Below are positions 22,948 through 32,757 of a stretch of 64,000 nt of DNA, piece after piece (within the stretch, counting starts at the first letter, position 1; each line of letters opens with the position of its first letter). The DNA is taken from assembly GCA_028753945.1 (NCBI GenBank), contig JAPNXP010000003.1, forward strand, positions 372,001 to 436,000, read 5' to 3'. Under the pieces are notes generated by a model. That model saw nothing but the letters and a program-made list of their open reading frames with translations. It made no database searches and was not told the DNA's origin. Source of the stretch: Hexactinellida sp. DTS-2022. Lineage: Eukaryota > Porifera > Hexactinellida. The translations under genes were made by a program, and so were the position numbers.

Positions 22948-23001
22948 AGTCTATCCTCATAAATATCAGGACTCATCAGGAGAGTAACTTTGACACCCAT
23001 G

Positions 23002-23093
23002 CAGTAGCGTATCCAGCCCCGAGTGATTGCCCGGGCACAGAGAGAAGTTTCCCGGGCCTGTGCCTCCCAGGCCCGGGCTTTGCTACGCCACTG
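23002..23093. mobile_element. 92-bp hAT-like MITE
   Basis: Ends CAGTAGCGTATCCAG and GCTACGCCACTG resemble those of the element at 132-400. Flanks CACCCATG (22994-23001) and CAACCATG (23094-23101) match at 7 of 8. The middle forms a CCCGGGC-rich hairpin. Confidence 0.7.
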
Positions 23094-23102
23094 CAACCAT
23101 GG

Positions 23103-23189
23103 TATGCCGTAGATACCATGTTACCTATACCCTACTGTCCGTGTGTGCTTTCCAAAGGCAACAGAAAATATTACAAGGTATCTACGGTA
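23103..23189. repeat. Short inverted repeat
   Basis: TGCCGTAGATACC near 23105 and GGTATCTACGGTA near 23177 are inverted copies separated by about 60 bp. Possible small MITE; no duplication identified. Confidence 0.45.
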
Positions 23190-23269
23190 TGTAGAAATGC
23201 CGTGAGGCCAACTTATGCAGGGCTCCCAATTACACACTCCCGAGGACCAGGGATAATCTGTGACATATA

Positions 23270-23430
23270 TATGTTATGGGCAATATGCGAAATTGGGCAC
23301 AATGCATGATGGCCAATTTCGCATATTGGATATAAATAAGCGTTTGTAACGATACAAGTGAAAAAACTCGACTTTGTAATCGCCTTAGATGGCTCCTATT
23401 TAAAAATCTCGCATATTGGCCCATAACATA
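23270..23430. repeat. Inverted repeat with TTATGGGCAATATGCGA arms
   Basis: The left arm at 23270-23290 and right arm at 23409-23430 are inverted copies, one base longer on the right. A further AATTTCGCATATTGG lies inside. TA occurs at both outer edges, so a mariner-type MITE is possible. Confidence 0.55.
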
Positions 23431-24002
23431 TACAATACTCACGTGTGTTGTATAATTTTATTATTTTTTCGTTTAGAAGAGGCAAGGAATCGTGAATTGT
23501 GAGTTACAAACTTTTCATTTGATTATATTTACTACGCATAATACAAGGATAAGTTAAAAACAAATATTCACTACACAAATAAGTTTTGAATAGTATTGAT
23601 TAATGTAATATGTTAGAAACTCAACATGTAATTTAGTATACAAAGTGGCATAAGTAATAGTTGAATAACAGGTTTGGATTTAGTATGTCAATTATGACTG
23701 AGGTTGGCAAAGATTTGTCAACCCGATCTATATATAGCAATAGGTAATACTATTAAATTGTTCAACAAAATAAATGTAAGGTTGAATTTTATTGGTCTGC
23801 GTATATGTATATTCAATTGTTGTTTATAATATGGGAAATCATATAGGGATACAATGTTCAGCTATGCGTACAAACGGAATACAAATAACTGATTGGATGA
23901 ATTAATTTACTCTCGCCCAATTAAATTACAGTCTCAGTTGGGCATTCTATACTATACATTTAACAATTGATAGAGACATAAAAATCATCTATACTAATTG
24001 AA
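23431..24002. other. AT-rich stretch, nothing recognised
   Basis: No gene or clear repeat boundary. Around 23920-23940 a block similar to the old repeat at 10120-10150 occurs. Confidence 0.4.
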
Positions 24003-24235
24003 TGTTAGATGCTAATCCATACTGAGACAACCCTCGAATTTAATTGGTTAAAGGTTTTGTCACCTTGGGGATGGAAGATGTTAATATTTTTCTTAAAAAT
24101 TCCTTATCTGGAGTGGTCAGATAATTCCTAGATAATATGCAAAATTTGGTAGAGATCGGTTCAGGCATCCATGGGATGTGAGGACATACAGACAGACATT
24201 GTCTTTTATATATATAGATTCTGTCCCATTCTGAA
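24003..24235. repeat. Interspersed-repeat fragment, copy 2 (with 15921-16170)
   Basis: Shares CCTCGAATTTAATTGG and TTTTGTCACCTT with the first copy, continues with GAGATCGGTTCAG and ACAGACAGACATTGTC, and ends TTTATATATATAGATT. This arrangement resembles the terminal region of repeats common in invertebrate genomes. The family is not determined. Confidence 0.5.
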
Positions 24236-25069
24236 AGAGATATGAATAATCTAAACATATCAAAATCTAGTTTGGGACATAAACTGCTTTTAACTGCCAT
24301 GTTCATAAAATAATTTGGATAGATTGATTTAGTATGCTTGATTTTGATACCATTGATACCCAAGGGCTCGTATGGTAATTGCAGAATGCTTCTCAACTGC
24401 TGCATTCGTGCTTTCGATTAATCTGTTCAATATAACGTACGAACAAAACGCAAATCCCATGATCTCCTCTACAGAATGAAAAACATGTAAGAAAAAGTGC
24501 AATAAATTTGCACTTTAAGGATGCCTAATTTAGCGGCGCTGATCTACTTGTGTTTGTAGGGAAGAAGGAAGAGTGAGAGAAGATACGCGTGACAATGAAA
24601 TGGACTAGATAACTCTTGGGTAATTGACAAATCATAGTATAGTAGTTATGTTCATCTGTCTATGATTAATGCATTTTTATCTGTTCTAGTGACGACAAGG
24701 AATATCAGGACTGTATTTATCGTTGCCAATGGTAGGTCCTTACGTCGTTATTCAATAATCCTGGTGACCAGAAAGACTTTCTATAGTCTTTATAATGTGT
24801 AGATTATGTTATATTATATCAAAGGCATGGTTTGCGTTGTACTTAGGTCTAAATCTGCATCCTGCATAAGTGGCTGTAAGAAGCTGCAGTGGATGCAAAA
24901 GCATCCTGCATAAGTGGCTAAAGATACATCTGTTGCTCTCAGACTATAATTAAGAAGTAATCACTAATCTAGACTATAATCAGTATATTATGCTGGGCAG
25001 TATTTTGGTAATATCTCAGTATAGGTATGTCTGTAATTCAGATAGGTAGATTAGAGTATATATTAGTCC
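24236..25069. other. AT-rich stretch left of Ginger element 2
   Basis: No gene recognised. Two copies of GCATCCTGCATAAGTGGCT lie at about 24856 and 24901. Positions about 24970-25010 look like a diverged copy of the 60-bp minisatellite of the right-hand array (GACTATA, then GGGCAGTATT). Confidence 0.45.
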
Positions 25070-25352
25070 TGTTGCATGATATTCTGAGACGCGTGAGATT
25101 CTGAGACATTGTATTACCAAACCATGGATGTGCTATTACAAATTATACAGTGATATTCTGAGACGCTATAAAAGGAAATTTTGGCTTATTTTTACTTTTT
25201 ATTATGAATTTAATACAAGAATGAGACGCGTGAGATTTTGAGACATTGTATTAGCAAACCATGGATGTGCTATTAGAATTTATACAGTGATATTTTGAGA
25301 CACTATAAAAGGAAATTTTCGCTTATTTTTACTTTTTATTATGAATTTAATT
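25070..25352. repeat. Left terminal inverted repeat of Ginger element 2, with internal duplication
   Basis: Two diverged tandem copies (about 25078-25216 and 25217-25352), each with GAGACGCGTGAGATT, CCATGGATGTGCTATTA, TATAAAAGG and TTTTTACTTTTTATTATGAA. Pairs with about 31505-31917. Confidence 0.88.
25304..25312 (+). promoter_or_regulatory. TATA box in the terminal repeat of Ginger element 2
   Basis: TATAAAAGG points inward, 190 bp before the ATG at 25494. A second identical box is at 25167-25175 in the other subcopy. Plausible transposase promoter. Confidence 0.55.
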
Positions 25353-25493
25353 AAAAATACTATGATTTTCATATCATAATATAGATAAACCCTATACTAT
25401 CAAATTTACTATATAAGACATTTAATATATGCATTAATTGTCTTATTCATTTACAACAAACAAACAAGCAAACAAATCTATTCTTATTTCGAA

Positions 25494-28400
25494 ATGAATC
25501 CAAATGAATATGACGAAATCATTCACTTTCTTCGTGAAGAAAAATATCCTGAAGCATCTCAAGCTTCACGACAGACAAAATGGAACTACAAAAGAAGAGT
25601 GTCTTCCTATTTTATTGGAGATACCAACAGACTTTACAAGGTAATATTGACTTCCTTATTCCCCTAGACCATTTTTATATATTCCATGGTTTAATTGAAT
25701 TCTCCCTTTAGAGAGTAAAACTGGAAGGCACAGAAGCAGATTTGGCAGTTCCATTGCAGTCTGAGTTGGACAGCATCTATGAGAAGTTCCATGACGAAGT
25801 CGGTCATCCCGGAATAAATACGACCCTACATTCAGTTCAGCAAAGATACACATGGACAGGAGTTTCCCAAGACGTTAAAGAATATGTGAGTTTAATTATT
25901 CGGCATACTTTCCTAGGTAGTAAGTGGTTCGGTCATGGCCGGACCACTTGCCATTTACAGTGACATTATTATAAAGGATAATCCATCTTTGTTCGGACCA
26001 CTTCTCTATTTGTTCATAGTTAATCAAATTTTCCTACCTATCTCGTTTCATTTGAACCATAATTATTTTTATTATTCAAATGGGCTATTTAATTTTGAAT
26101 CATTTTAAATGTTGTGATGCATTCTAACTAAATGTATACTAACCCACGAAAACTATTTGAAGAACTGAATTTTTTTTTCTGAATTACAATATACTTCTCG
26201 TTTGCGTAATAAATTCTGCTGGATTAAACTACTCTCAAATGACTTAATTAATCTTGTAATATAATTATAAATATCATAACATTATGATTTTCAGTCATGT
26301 TTATCCAATAATTATCCATGAAGTGGCATCTGTGTCTATGTCACGTGCTACTTGTGGGACAAGTGGCACATAAGGAAATGTGGCTGTATCTCGTTCGAAA
26401 ATAATCCTAAATTCATAATGATTAGAAACTACGTATTCACTTAGCTTTGTACATATTAAATCATACAATAGTAATGGCTTTCTTATATTATAAAGGTAAA
26501 GACGTGCCATATATGTCAGATGACAGCGGCCTTGCCACCTCAACCGCAAAAGAAACTCCAACCAATACCACCTCCTTCTAAAACGTGGAGACATATAGGA
26601 ATGGACCTTATATGCGACCTCCCTGAGAGTGAAGACGGCTACAAACACGTTCTAGTCAGTGTATGCTACCTGAGCAAATATGTTGCAGTACGCCCTCTCA
26701 AGACTAAGACTTCACAAGAAGTTATTCAGAATCTGAAGGACATCTATCTGGATATGGGATTACCTGATATTATCCAGCACGACCAGGGCAAAGAGTTCAC
26801 AAGCAATGTGAGTAGTATAATGTAATACTGTAATTCAGGCGCGGCACACCCTTTCGAAAAGTGGTACGGCGGGATATTAAAAGGTACGGCAGGTAAGGCG
26901 GCGGCAGGTACGGCGAGGTACGGCTCGCCGTACCTCGCCGTACCGGGTATGCCGCCCCTGTAATTCATTCATATTAATTCATTAAAATTAAATAACTTAT
27001 ATAATCATCATAATTAGCTAATTTTACACACTAACCTACTATAATTATATTATAGTATGTATTGTTATTTGTATTTATTTATTTATTGTATTTTTATTTA
27101 TTGTATTTAACAGATATTTAAGGAATTCAACCAGAAATTGGGTATCGACAATCGTAGCACTCGTGCTTACCACCCCATGGCTAACGGCTTAGTCGAAGCG
27201 CACAACAAGATTCTGAAACAGTTACTATTTTGTAATATAATTTTAAGACCAATTTACTAATTATCCATATAGAAAACTGAATAAAATGGAGAGCCAGATA
27301 GGGGATCATTGGTCCAAACTGCTCAAACAGGCTGTGCTTGCAATGAACTCCTGCAAGAAAAGATCCCTCGGACAAACTCCATTCAAGGTTATGTGGGGAA
27401 GAGAGTCCCGGCATCAAGATCTCTTGTCCACCATTAACGACCTGCATACCAACGATGAGGAAGACTTTGATTTGGAAGAATCGATTTTCTCAGAACTCAC
27501 AGATCCACTAGATGATACCGAAGGTATAAACGACATCTTTTGCCCACCTCCTGATAATCCCCTCGAAGCAGTTAGCAACATCGATGAATCTAGAACTTCA
27601 ACACAGCAATCAGCTATGGACTGCATCAGTTTTGAACAACTCAAGCAGAAGATACAATATGATAAGAAAGTTAACACTAGTCGGTTAGTTGAACTGCTGA
27701 CGATATTTAATTCATACATAACACACAGTCTATCTTGTTACTAAAGTTCGATTCATTCCTTCGATAATAATTATTTCCATAATTATTATCTCTGTAATTA
27801 GTACACCTCTAAAGAAGGGTGATAAGATCATCTATACCAACATGCCCAAAATAAAACACATGCCCAAAACAAAGAAGCAAACGAAACATCTCGGGCCTTA
27901 CACGGTGTCGAAATCAACAGAAAGCCATGTTATAATTTCTCAAACAGAATTAGGAACGAAGAAGGACAAAAAGATTCCAATCCATATCACAAGAGCTTAC
28001 TTCGAAAGATCCTCTAGTCCCAAGAATACTAAGAAGAAAGTAAGCCTCGATACTAGCATCGGAATCAACACCTCACAGGTAAATTCATTGTGATTGAGTT
28101 GTTATTTAAAAGATAAAATAGTGTTAATAGTAAAATATTCCTTTTTTAGATGTACCAGAATCTCTTCGGATTTTCTACGGAATCTATATTTCAACACCTT
28201 AATAACTTAAAAGTAAGCTTCCCGTTTCACATCTATAGTCTAATTTATTTAGTGTAATCTTTATTGACACTCATTGTTATTTTCGCTTTACACCTTCTCT
28301 TGACGTCAATCCAGAATATTTGTAACATTCCATAATATTTTTCTTATTACAATGTTGTCATTTGTAGGAAATCCTAAAGCAGAATATACGTGGGCAGACC

Positions 28401-29693
28401 TTCATGACTCCTCTACATGAAGAGCTGGACCACTTGCTATACAAAGCGCACAGCTACACTCCCAACACGATGTTATTCGAGTATTTGGATGGTGGAAAAG
28501 AAGAGGAAGTTGTAAGTTAATTAACAATGATTCATACGATAACTACAAATTACCATTTTACCCATTTATTGTAGAAGAGAGATATTATGGAGATTATACT
28601 CGGATGGACATCAGAACTCTACCCCAGCTATACAGATACCCAACGTGCTAGATACACACACAAAGTACTGTATTTCCTGGTAAGTCAAAACTATCTACCA
28701 ATACACTCATACAACTCAATTCAATTTTAATTAGTATATATTTGTTTAGTATATCAAAGCAAGTTGTTACATTATACAGTAGAACCTCTGAACAACGGAC
28801 ACCTTGGGACCGGAACCGTTGTCCGTTATTTAGAGGTTGTCCGCTATTTAGAGGTTGCTTTTCTATTAGACATATGCTAAATAAATAAATCCGTGCCACG
28901 AGGGTTGTCCGTTATTTAGAGGTTGTCCGCTATTTGGAGTGTCCGTTATGGGAGGCTCCAGTGTAATAATTCTTATATTTATTAAATGGTAAACAAATTA
29001 ATATTTTAGGGAATGCAGTATCTAAACACAATGCTATGGGAATCATTTCACGACGCAGTTCCGCTTCGTAATCCCTACGACACACCGATGGACCCAAGGA
29101 TCACAGTGATAGATGAAAATTGGCAGCGAAGTAAATGCGATATGTTGGGGATATTATTTGAATCAGTTTCTAGACAACCATTTAATAGCGTTGGGAAGTT
29201 ACTTAGCGATTTTGAACCTTGCGATGCGGAACATATCGAAGGAGATGGAAATTGTCTATTTCGATGCATATCCAAATTAATTACTGGGAGTGAAAACAGC
29301 CACCTACATCTTCGTTCCATCATCTCTCGCTTTATCGCCAGTGAAGGAACAAGGAAACTAGGATGGTATTTTAAAACCAAACGAACGACACCGTGTGAAT
29401 ACCTTAGCACACAAAGACTTATGAATCGTGAATCCATTTGGGGAACAGATGTGGAAATTTATGCTGCTTCTGCTATTCTTGATGCCGATGTCTACATTGC
29501 CAATAACTTCTACACACCGAAAGACTCATTAATTCTCGAGGTGCGTTGGAGTTTACACAGAGCCACAGATAAGCCTACAGCCATCCTTTATATCCAAAAC
29601 TACTTCGACCACTATCAACCTGTCGTATCAATGCTGATCACGAATTACAAGACATATGGAACTATTTCAGATGATGTCCAAACGATTGAATAA
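25494..29693 (+). CDS. Ginger integrase-OTU protease fusion, ten exons, 807 residues
   Basis: Likely transposase. Exons: 25494-25640, 25712-25885, 26496-26807, 27114-27220, 27273-27683, 27802-28078, 28150-28212, 28368-28511, 28575-28679, 29010-29693. All introns start GT and end AG, phases fit, and the joined frame has no stop before TAA 29691-29693. Visible domains: HHCC zinc-binding region (H76, H81, C111, C114); integrase catalytic D144, D203 and E239, with 35 residues between the last two (D,D35E); a GPY motif encoded at 27893-27901, as in chromovirus-type and Ginger1 integrases; an acidic linker; and a C-terminal OTU domain with D659, C662 (EGDGNCLFR) and H781. Start chosen as the first ATG after the terminal-repeat TATA box, leading into a KRRVSSYFI segment typical just before the HHCC region. 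Exon structure is inferred from splice signals and homology only. Confidence 0.85.
26836..26960. mobile_element. MITE in intron 3 of the integrase-OTU gene
   Basis: The ends CAGGCGCGGCACACCC and GGGTATGCCGCCCCTG are inverted. TAATT flanks both sides (26831-26835 and 26961-26965). The middle contains a near-perfect hairpin of GGTACGGCGAGG and CCTCGCCGTACC. Confidence 0.75.
28777..28963. mobile_element. Pogo-like MITE in intron 9
   Basis: Starts CAGTAGAACCTCTGAAC after TA 28775-28776 and ends GGAGGCTCCAGTG before TA 28964-28965. The interior repeats GTTGTCCG(T/C)TATTTAGAG. End similarity is imperfect. Confidence 0.65.
29010..29693 (+). CDS. Last exon: OTU-type cysteine protease domain
   Basis: OTU enzymes cleave ubiquitin or related linkages. 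The catalytic cysteine is encoded at 29253-29255 within DGNCLFR, the conserved aspartate at 29244-29246, and the histidine at 29610-29612 in NYFDHYQPV. Spacing of about 118 residues from Cys to His fits the family. It is the longest exon, after nine that encode the integrase and linker. Its role in transposition is unknown; protecting the transposase from ubiquitin-dependent turnover is a guess. Confidence 0.85.
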   Translation, partial: GMQYLNTMLWESFHDAVPLRNPYDTPMDPRITVIDENWQRSKCDMLGILFESVSRQPFNSVGKLLSDFEPCDAEHIEGDGNCLFRCISKLITGSENSHLHLRSIISRFIASEGTRKLGWYFKTKRTTPCEYLSTQRLMNRESIWGTDVEIYAASAILDADVYIANNFYTPKDSLILEVRWSLHRATDKPTAILYIQNYFDHYQPVVSMLITNYKTYGTISDDVQTIE

Positions 29694-29900
29694 CAGCTCA
29701 CAACACTCTATCGAAAGCGCTCAAAGGCAATGTACATCGAACTTTGTGGGGACCTCTGCTCGAGGTTATTCAGGCAACGCAATCCCAATCATGGTGAGCC
29801 CAGATTATGGAAACGTGACCTGCAACGGCACATCCCCAGTGGCGAAAGACGAGCTGTTATCTACGATCTAGGTTGCAAAAGACTGACGACATGTATGTAG
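29694..29900 (+). other. 68-codon in-frame extension after the OTU stop
   Basis: Immediately after TAA 29691-29693, the same frame stays open for 68 codons to TAG 29898-29900. It has a coding-like, less AT-rich composition and motifs such as LYRKRSKAMYIELCGD and GERRAVIYDLGCKR. A possible splice donor (GTAAAT) follows at 29901. This suggests that TAA replaced a sense codon recently, or that the stop is bypassed. Confidence 0.45.
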
Positions 29901-30038
29901 GTAAATTATCTGTGGAATCAAGTGAGTTAACATTTTTAATTATCTACTAATATACTTTATACTAAGTAATTAATTAGTTTCTATTTAGTAAGTCCACCAT
30001 ACACGATGTAACTTTGTTACATCGTATATTATTAAGTA

Positions 30039-30269
30039 CAGTGAACTCCCGTTATAACGAATTGCGTACATCGATTTAATATTTGTATACACCGAATTTA
30101 TTATAAGCTGATTAAAATTAAATACTCAGAAATTTATGGGGTAAGAAACATCTTCGTTAAAAAGAGATTACATATATCAATTTATTTGACTATAGTATAG
30201 TTAATATAAGGATGACCGGAATATTGAACTTTTTGATAAGGCGATTTATAGCCGACTTGGAGTTCACTG
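30039..30269. mobile_element. Pogo/Tigger-like MITE 3' of the integrase-OTU gene
   Basis: Starts CAGTGAACTCCCGTTATAAC after TA 30037-30038 and ends CTTGGAGTTCACTG before TA 30270-30271. Same end type as the element at 8872-9045. Confidence 0.75.
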
Positions 30270-31504
30270 TAATAGTGTTTAATTTCATAGTTTGAGTAAT
30301 TTACTGTAACTTAACCTATTTTCCTTTGAGAGTTTTTTTGTACACTGGGAACCGCATTATCAGGGCGCATCAATGCGATGCTCATTCTGTTATGTCGTTA
30401 CACACATACGAACGAAGGCTAATTAACTTAAAAATTGGGGCCGATTGAATGGATATAGATATGCGGTTTCCACTGTATGAATGGAGAGGATAGGGCGGCT
30501 GTGTGGGGAAAAGGAGGAGGCCCCCAAAATAATAATTGGCTAATACATTCAAAACTGATTGAAAAAATAGTTTACCATTTATTTATGTTAAAAATATATG
30601 TATATCTCTTTCTAGACATTCTCCAAGTTTAAATATGATACATTTAGAAATAAGTTAATCGTTGTGATTATTTCTTTTAGCTATTATATTGGTATGCTAG
30701 TAACCATAAGTCGTCAGAAATTTAGGAATATATTATTGAAATTCAGGAGAAATAAAAAGGTTTGAAGATTTTTTTAAAAATGGTTTTATTTCGCAACAAC
30801 AAAGTTTGTTAGAAATATTTTGTATGAATTATTTTGTTAATCGTAATCAAGTAACTGCTGGCAATTGACGTAATTGACAATGTGTATTATAACTTCCTAT
30901 GTTGGCTAGTAAATTAATAACTATAAGTAATAGGAAACAACCTACCTAATTTAATACATGCTAAAAAAATGTTTTTTATTTTATTATTATTGAATTGGAT
31001 TTTGAAGAAGTGGGAGCAGGAGAGGGAGGTATGGGAGGAGGAGAAGAGGACGTGGGAGGAGGAGAAGAGGACGTGGGAGGTGGAGGTGTGGTCTGGGGAA
31101 GGAGAGATCCTGACTTTAAGGAGAATGTTAAGGGGGAGGAGCAGGAGGTGGAGGAGGAGGGAGTCGGAGAAACGGAAAGTGTGGCGGAGGAGGGGAAGGG
31201 TATTGGGAATTTTAGATTAATTAAGTTAATTAGTTGTTGAGTTTTTTATTTAGTTTATGTATTATTAGTTGTTTAGTATAGATATTTATTTAATTAATTA
31301 ATTTAGTATCTTTATATTTAGAATTAATTAAAGTTGTGTCCCTGCAATTGATAGTATTATAACCATAACGGAATTGAGAAATTATTGGATTAGGAAAACT
31401 AGTGAAATCAGATATACATCGGAAATTGGGCTAATGGTTTAACTTGCTATAATTATGAGTAATTTAAGTTAATTTAAAAGGGATATATATTGCAGATAGA
31501 AAAT
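30270..31504. other. Non-coding 3' part of Ginger element 2
   Basis: AT-rich, with one strongly purine-rich block at about 31005-31205. No further gene of the transposon was recognised. Confidence 0.45.
31005..31205 (+). repeat. Purine-rich low-complexity tract
   Basis: About 200 bp almost entirely A and G on the plus strand, with many GGAGGAG and GTGGGAGG units and a tandem pair of GAGGAGAAGAGGACGTGGGA. It is open in two frames only because it lacks pyrimidines. Could form triplex or G-quadruplex structures. Confidence 0.75.
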
Positions 31505-31917
31505 AAAATATATTGAGACGTTCAAAACAGGTAATCACTCAGAAATTGTTATATACCAGCGTCTCAAAAAATATATAATAGCACATCTATGTCTCTGGTT
31601 TTACTATCGTCTCAAAATTGTTAGTCTTAAATTCATAATAAAAAGTAAAAATAAGCGAAAAATTTCCTTTTATAGTGTCTCAAAATATCACTGTATAAAT
31701 TCTAATAGCACATCCATGGTTTGCTAATACAATGTCTCAAAATCTCACGCGTCTCATTCTTGAATAAAATTCATAATAAAAAGTAAAAATAAGCGAAAAA
31801 TTTCCTTTTATAGTGTCTCAAAATATCACTGTATATTTCACATAGCACATCCATGGTGTATTTAATGTATCACATAGGCGTCTCAGAATCTCACGCGTCT
31901 CAGAATATCATGCAACA
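31505..31917. repeat. Right terminal inverted repeat of Ginger element 2
   Basis: Two full inverted subcopies (about 31625-31770 and 31771-31917) plus a more diverged third (about 31505-31640). Contains CACGCGTCTCAGAATATCA and ends TGCAACA. Confidence 0.85.
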
Positions 31918-31934
31918 GTGCTTTGGTATATTAT

Positions 31935-32757
31935 TACTGTGCCGACTATACTATAGTATAGTGGCCCAGTATTGGAATCACTGCCTTTATTTATATTATT
32001 ACTGTGCCGACTATACTATAGTATAGTGGCCCAGTATTAGAATCACTGCCTTTATTATTATTACTGTGCCGACTATACTATAGTATAGTGGCCCAGTATT
32101 AGAATCACTGCCTTTATTATTATTATTATTTTTACTGTGCCGAATATACTATAGTATAGTGGCCCAGTATTGGAATCACTGCCTATATTATTATTTTTAT
32201 TATTTATATTATTACTGTGCCGACTATACTATAGTATAGTGGCCCAGTATTAGAATCACTGCCTTTATTATTTTTATTATTTTTACTGTGCCGACTATAC
32301 TACAGTATAGTGGCCCAGTATTGGAATCACTGCCTTTATTTTTATTATTACTGTGCCGACTATACTATAGTATAGTGGCCCAGTATTGGAATCACTGCCT
32401 TTATTTATATTATTATTATTATTACTGTGCCGACTATACTATAGTATAGTGGCCCAGTATTGGAATCACTGCCTTTATTTATATTATTATTATTACTGTG
32501 CCGACTATACTATAGTATAGTGGCCCAGTATTGGAATCACTGCCTTTATTATTATTATTTTTACTGTGCCGACTATACTATAGTATAGTGGCCCAGTATT
32601 AGAATCACTGCCTTTATTATTATTACTGTGCCGACTATACTATAGTATAGTGGCCCAGTATTGGAATCACTGCCTTTATTATTACTGTGCCGACTATACT
32701 ATAGTATAGTGGCCCAGTATTGGAATCACTGCCTTTATTATTATTTTTATTATTTCT
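31935..32757. repeat. 60-bp minisatellite cluster, 12 copies
   Basis: Tandem copies starting ACTGTGCCGACTATAC and ending GGAATCACTGCCTTTATT, joined by TTA-type tracts of variable length. Each contains the perfect 18-bp palindrome ACTATACTATAGTATAGT, with single changes in a few copies (near 32145 and 32303). The cluster directly follows the right end of Ginger element 2. Confidence 0.95.

Larger units (their letters stand above)
25070..31917 (+). mobile_element. Ginger-type DNA transposon 2 with integrase-OTU gene, 6848 bp
   Basis: Terminal inverted repeats begin TGTTGCATGATATTCTGAG and end with the complement, obeying the TGTNR...YNACA rule of Ginger1 elements. Flanking tetranucleotides GTCC (25066-25069) and GTGC (31918-31921) agree at 3 of 4. 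Inside is one plus-strand gene with ten coding exons and no internal disruption. Three small MITEs lie in introns or 3' DNA, none in an exon. Introns, lack of long terminal direct repeats and lack of reverse transcriptase rule out a Gypsy retroelement. Confidence 0.88.

Noticed and set aside
24040..24405. 121-residue minus-strand frame as a gene
   Set aside because: Half of it lies in an interspersed repeat shared with 15921-16170, and the translation has no family resemblance.
30969..31240. Two overlapping frames rich in Glu, Arg and Gly
   Set aside because: Low-complexity translations of a purine-only tract. Openness in two frames follows from the absence of T.
25070..31917. Gypsy retrotransposon or Polinton
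   Set aside because: There is an integrase but no reverse transcriptase, gag, DNA polymerase B or capsid. Ends are inverted repeats rather than direct long terminal repeats, and the gene has introns.
31935..32757. CRISPR-like regular repeats
   Set aside because: Repeats are 60-bp minisatellites joined by TTA tracts, not unique spacers, and the window is eukaryotic.
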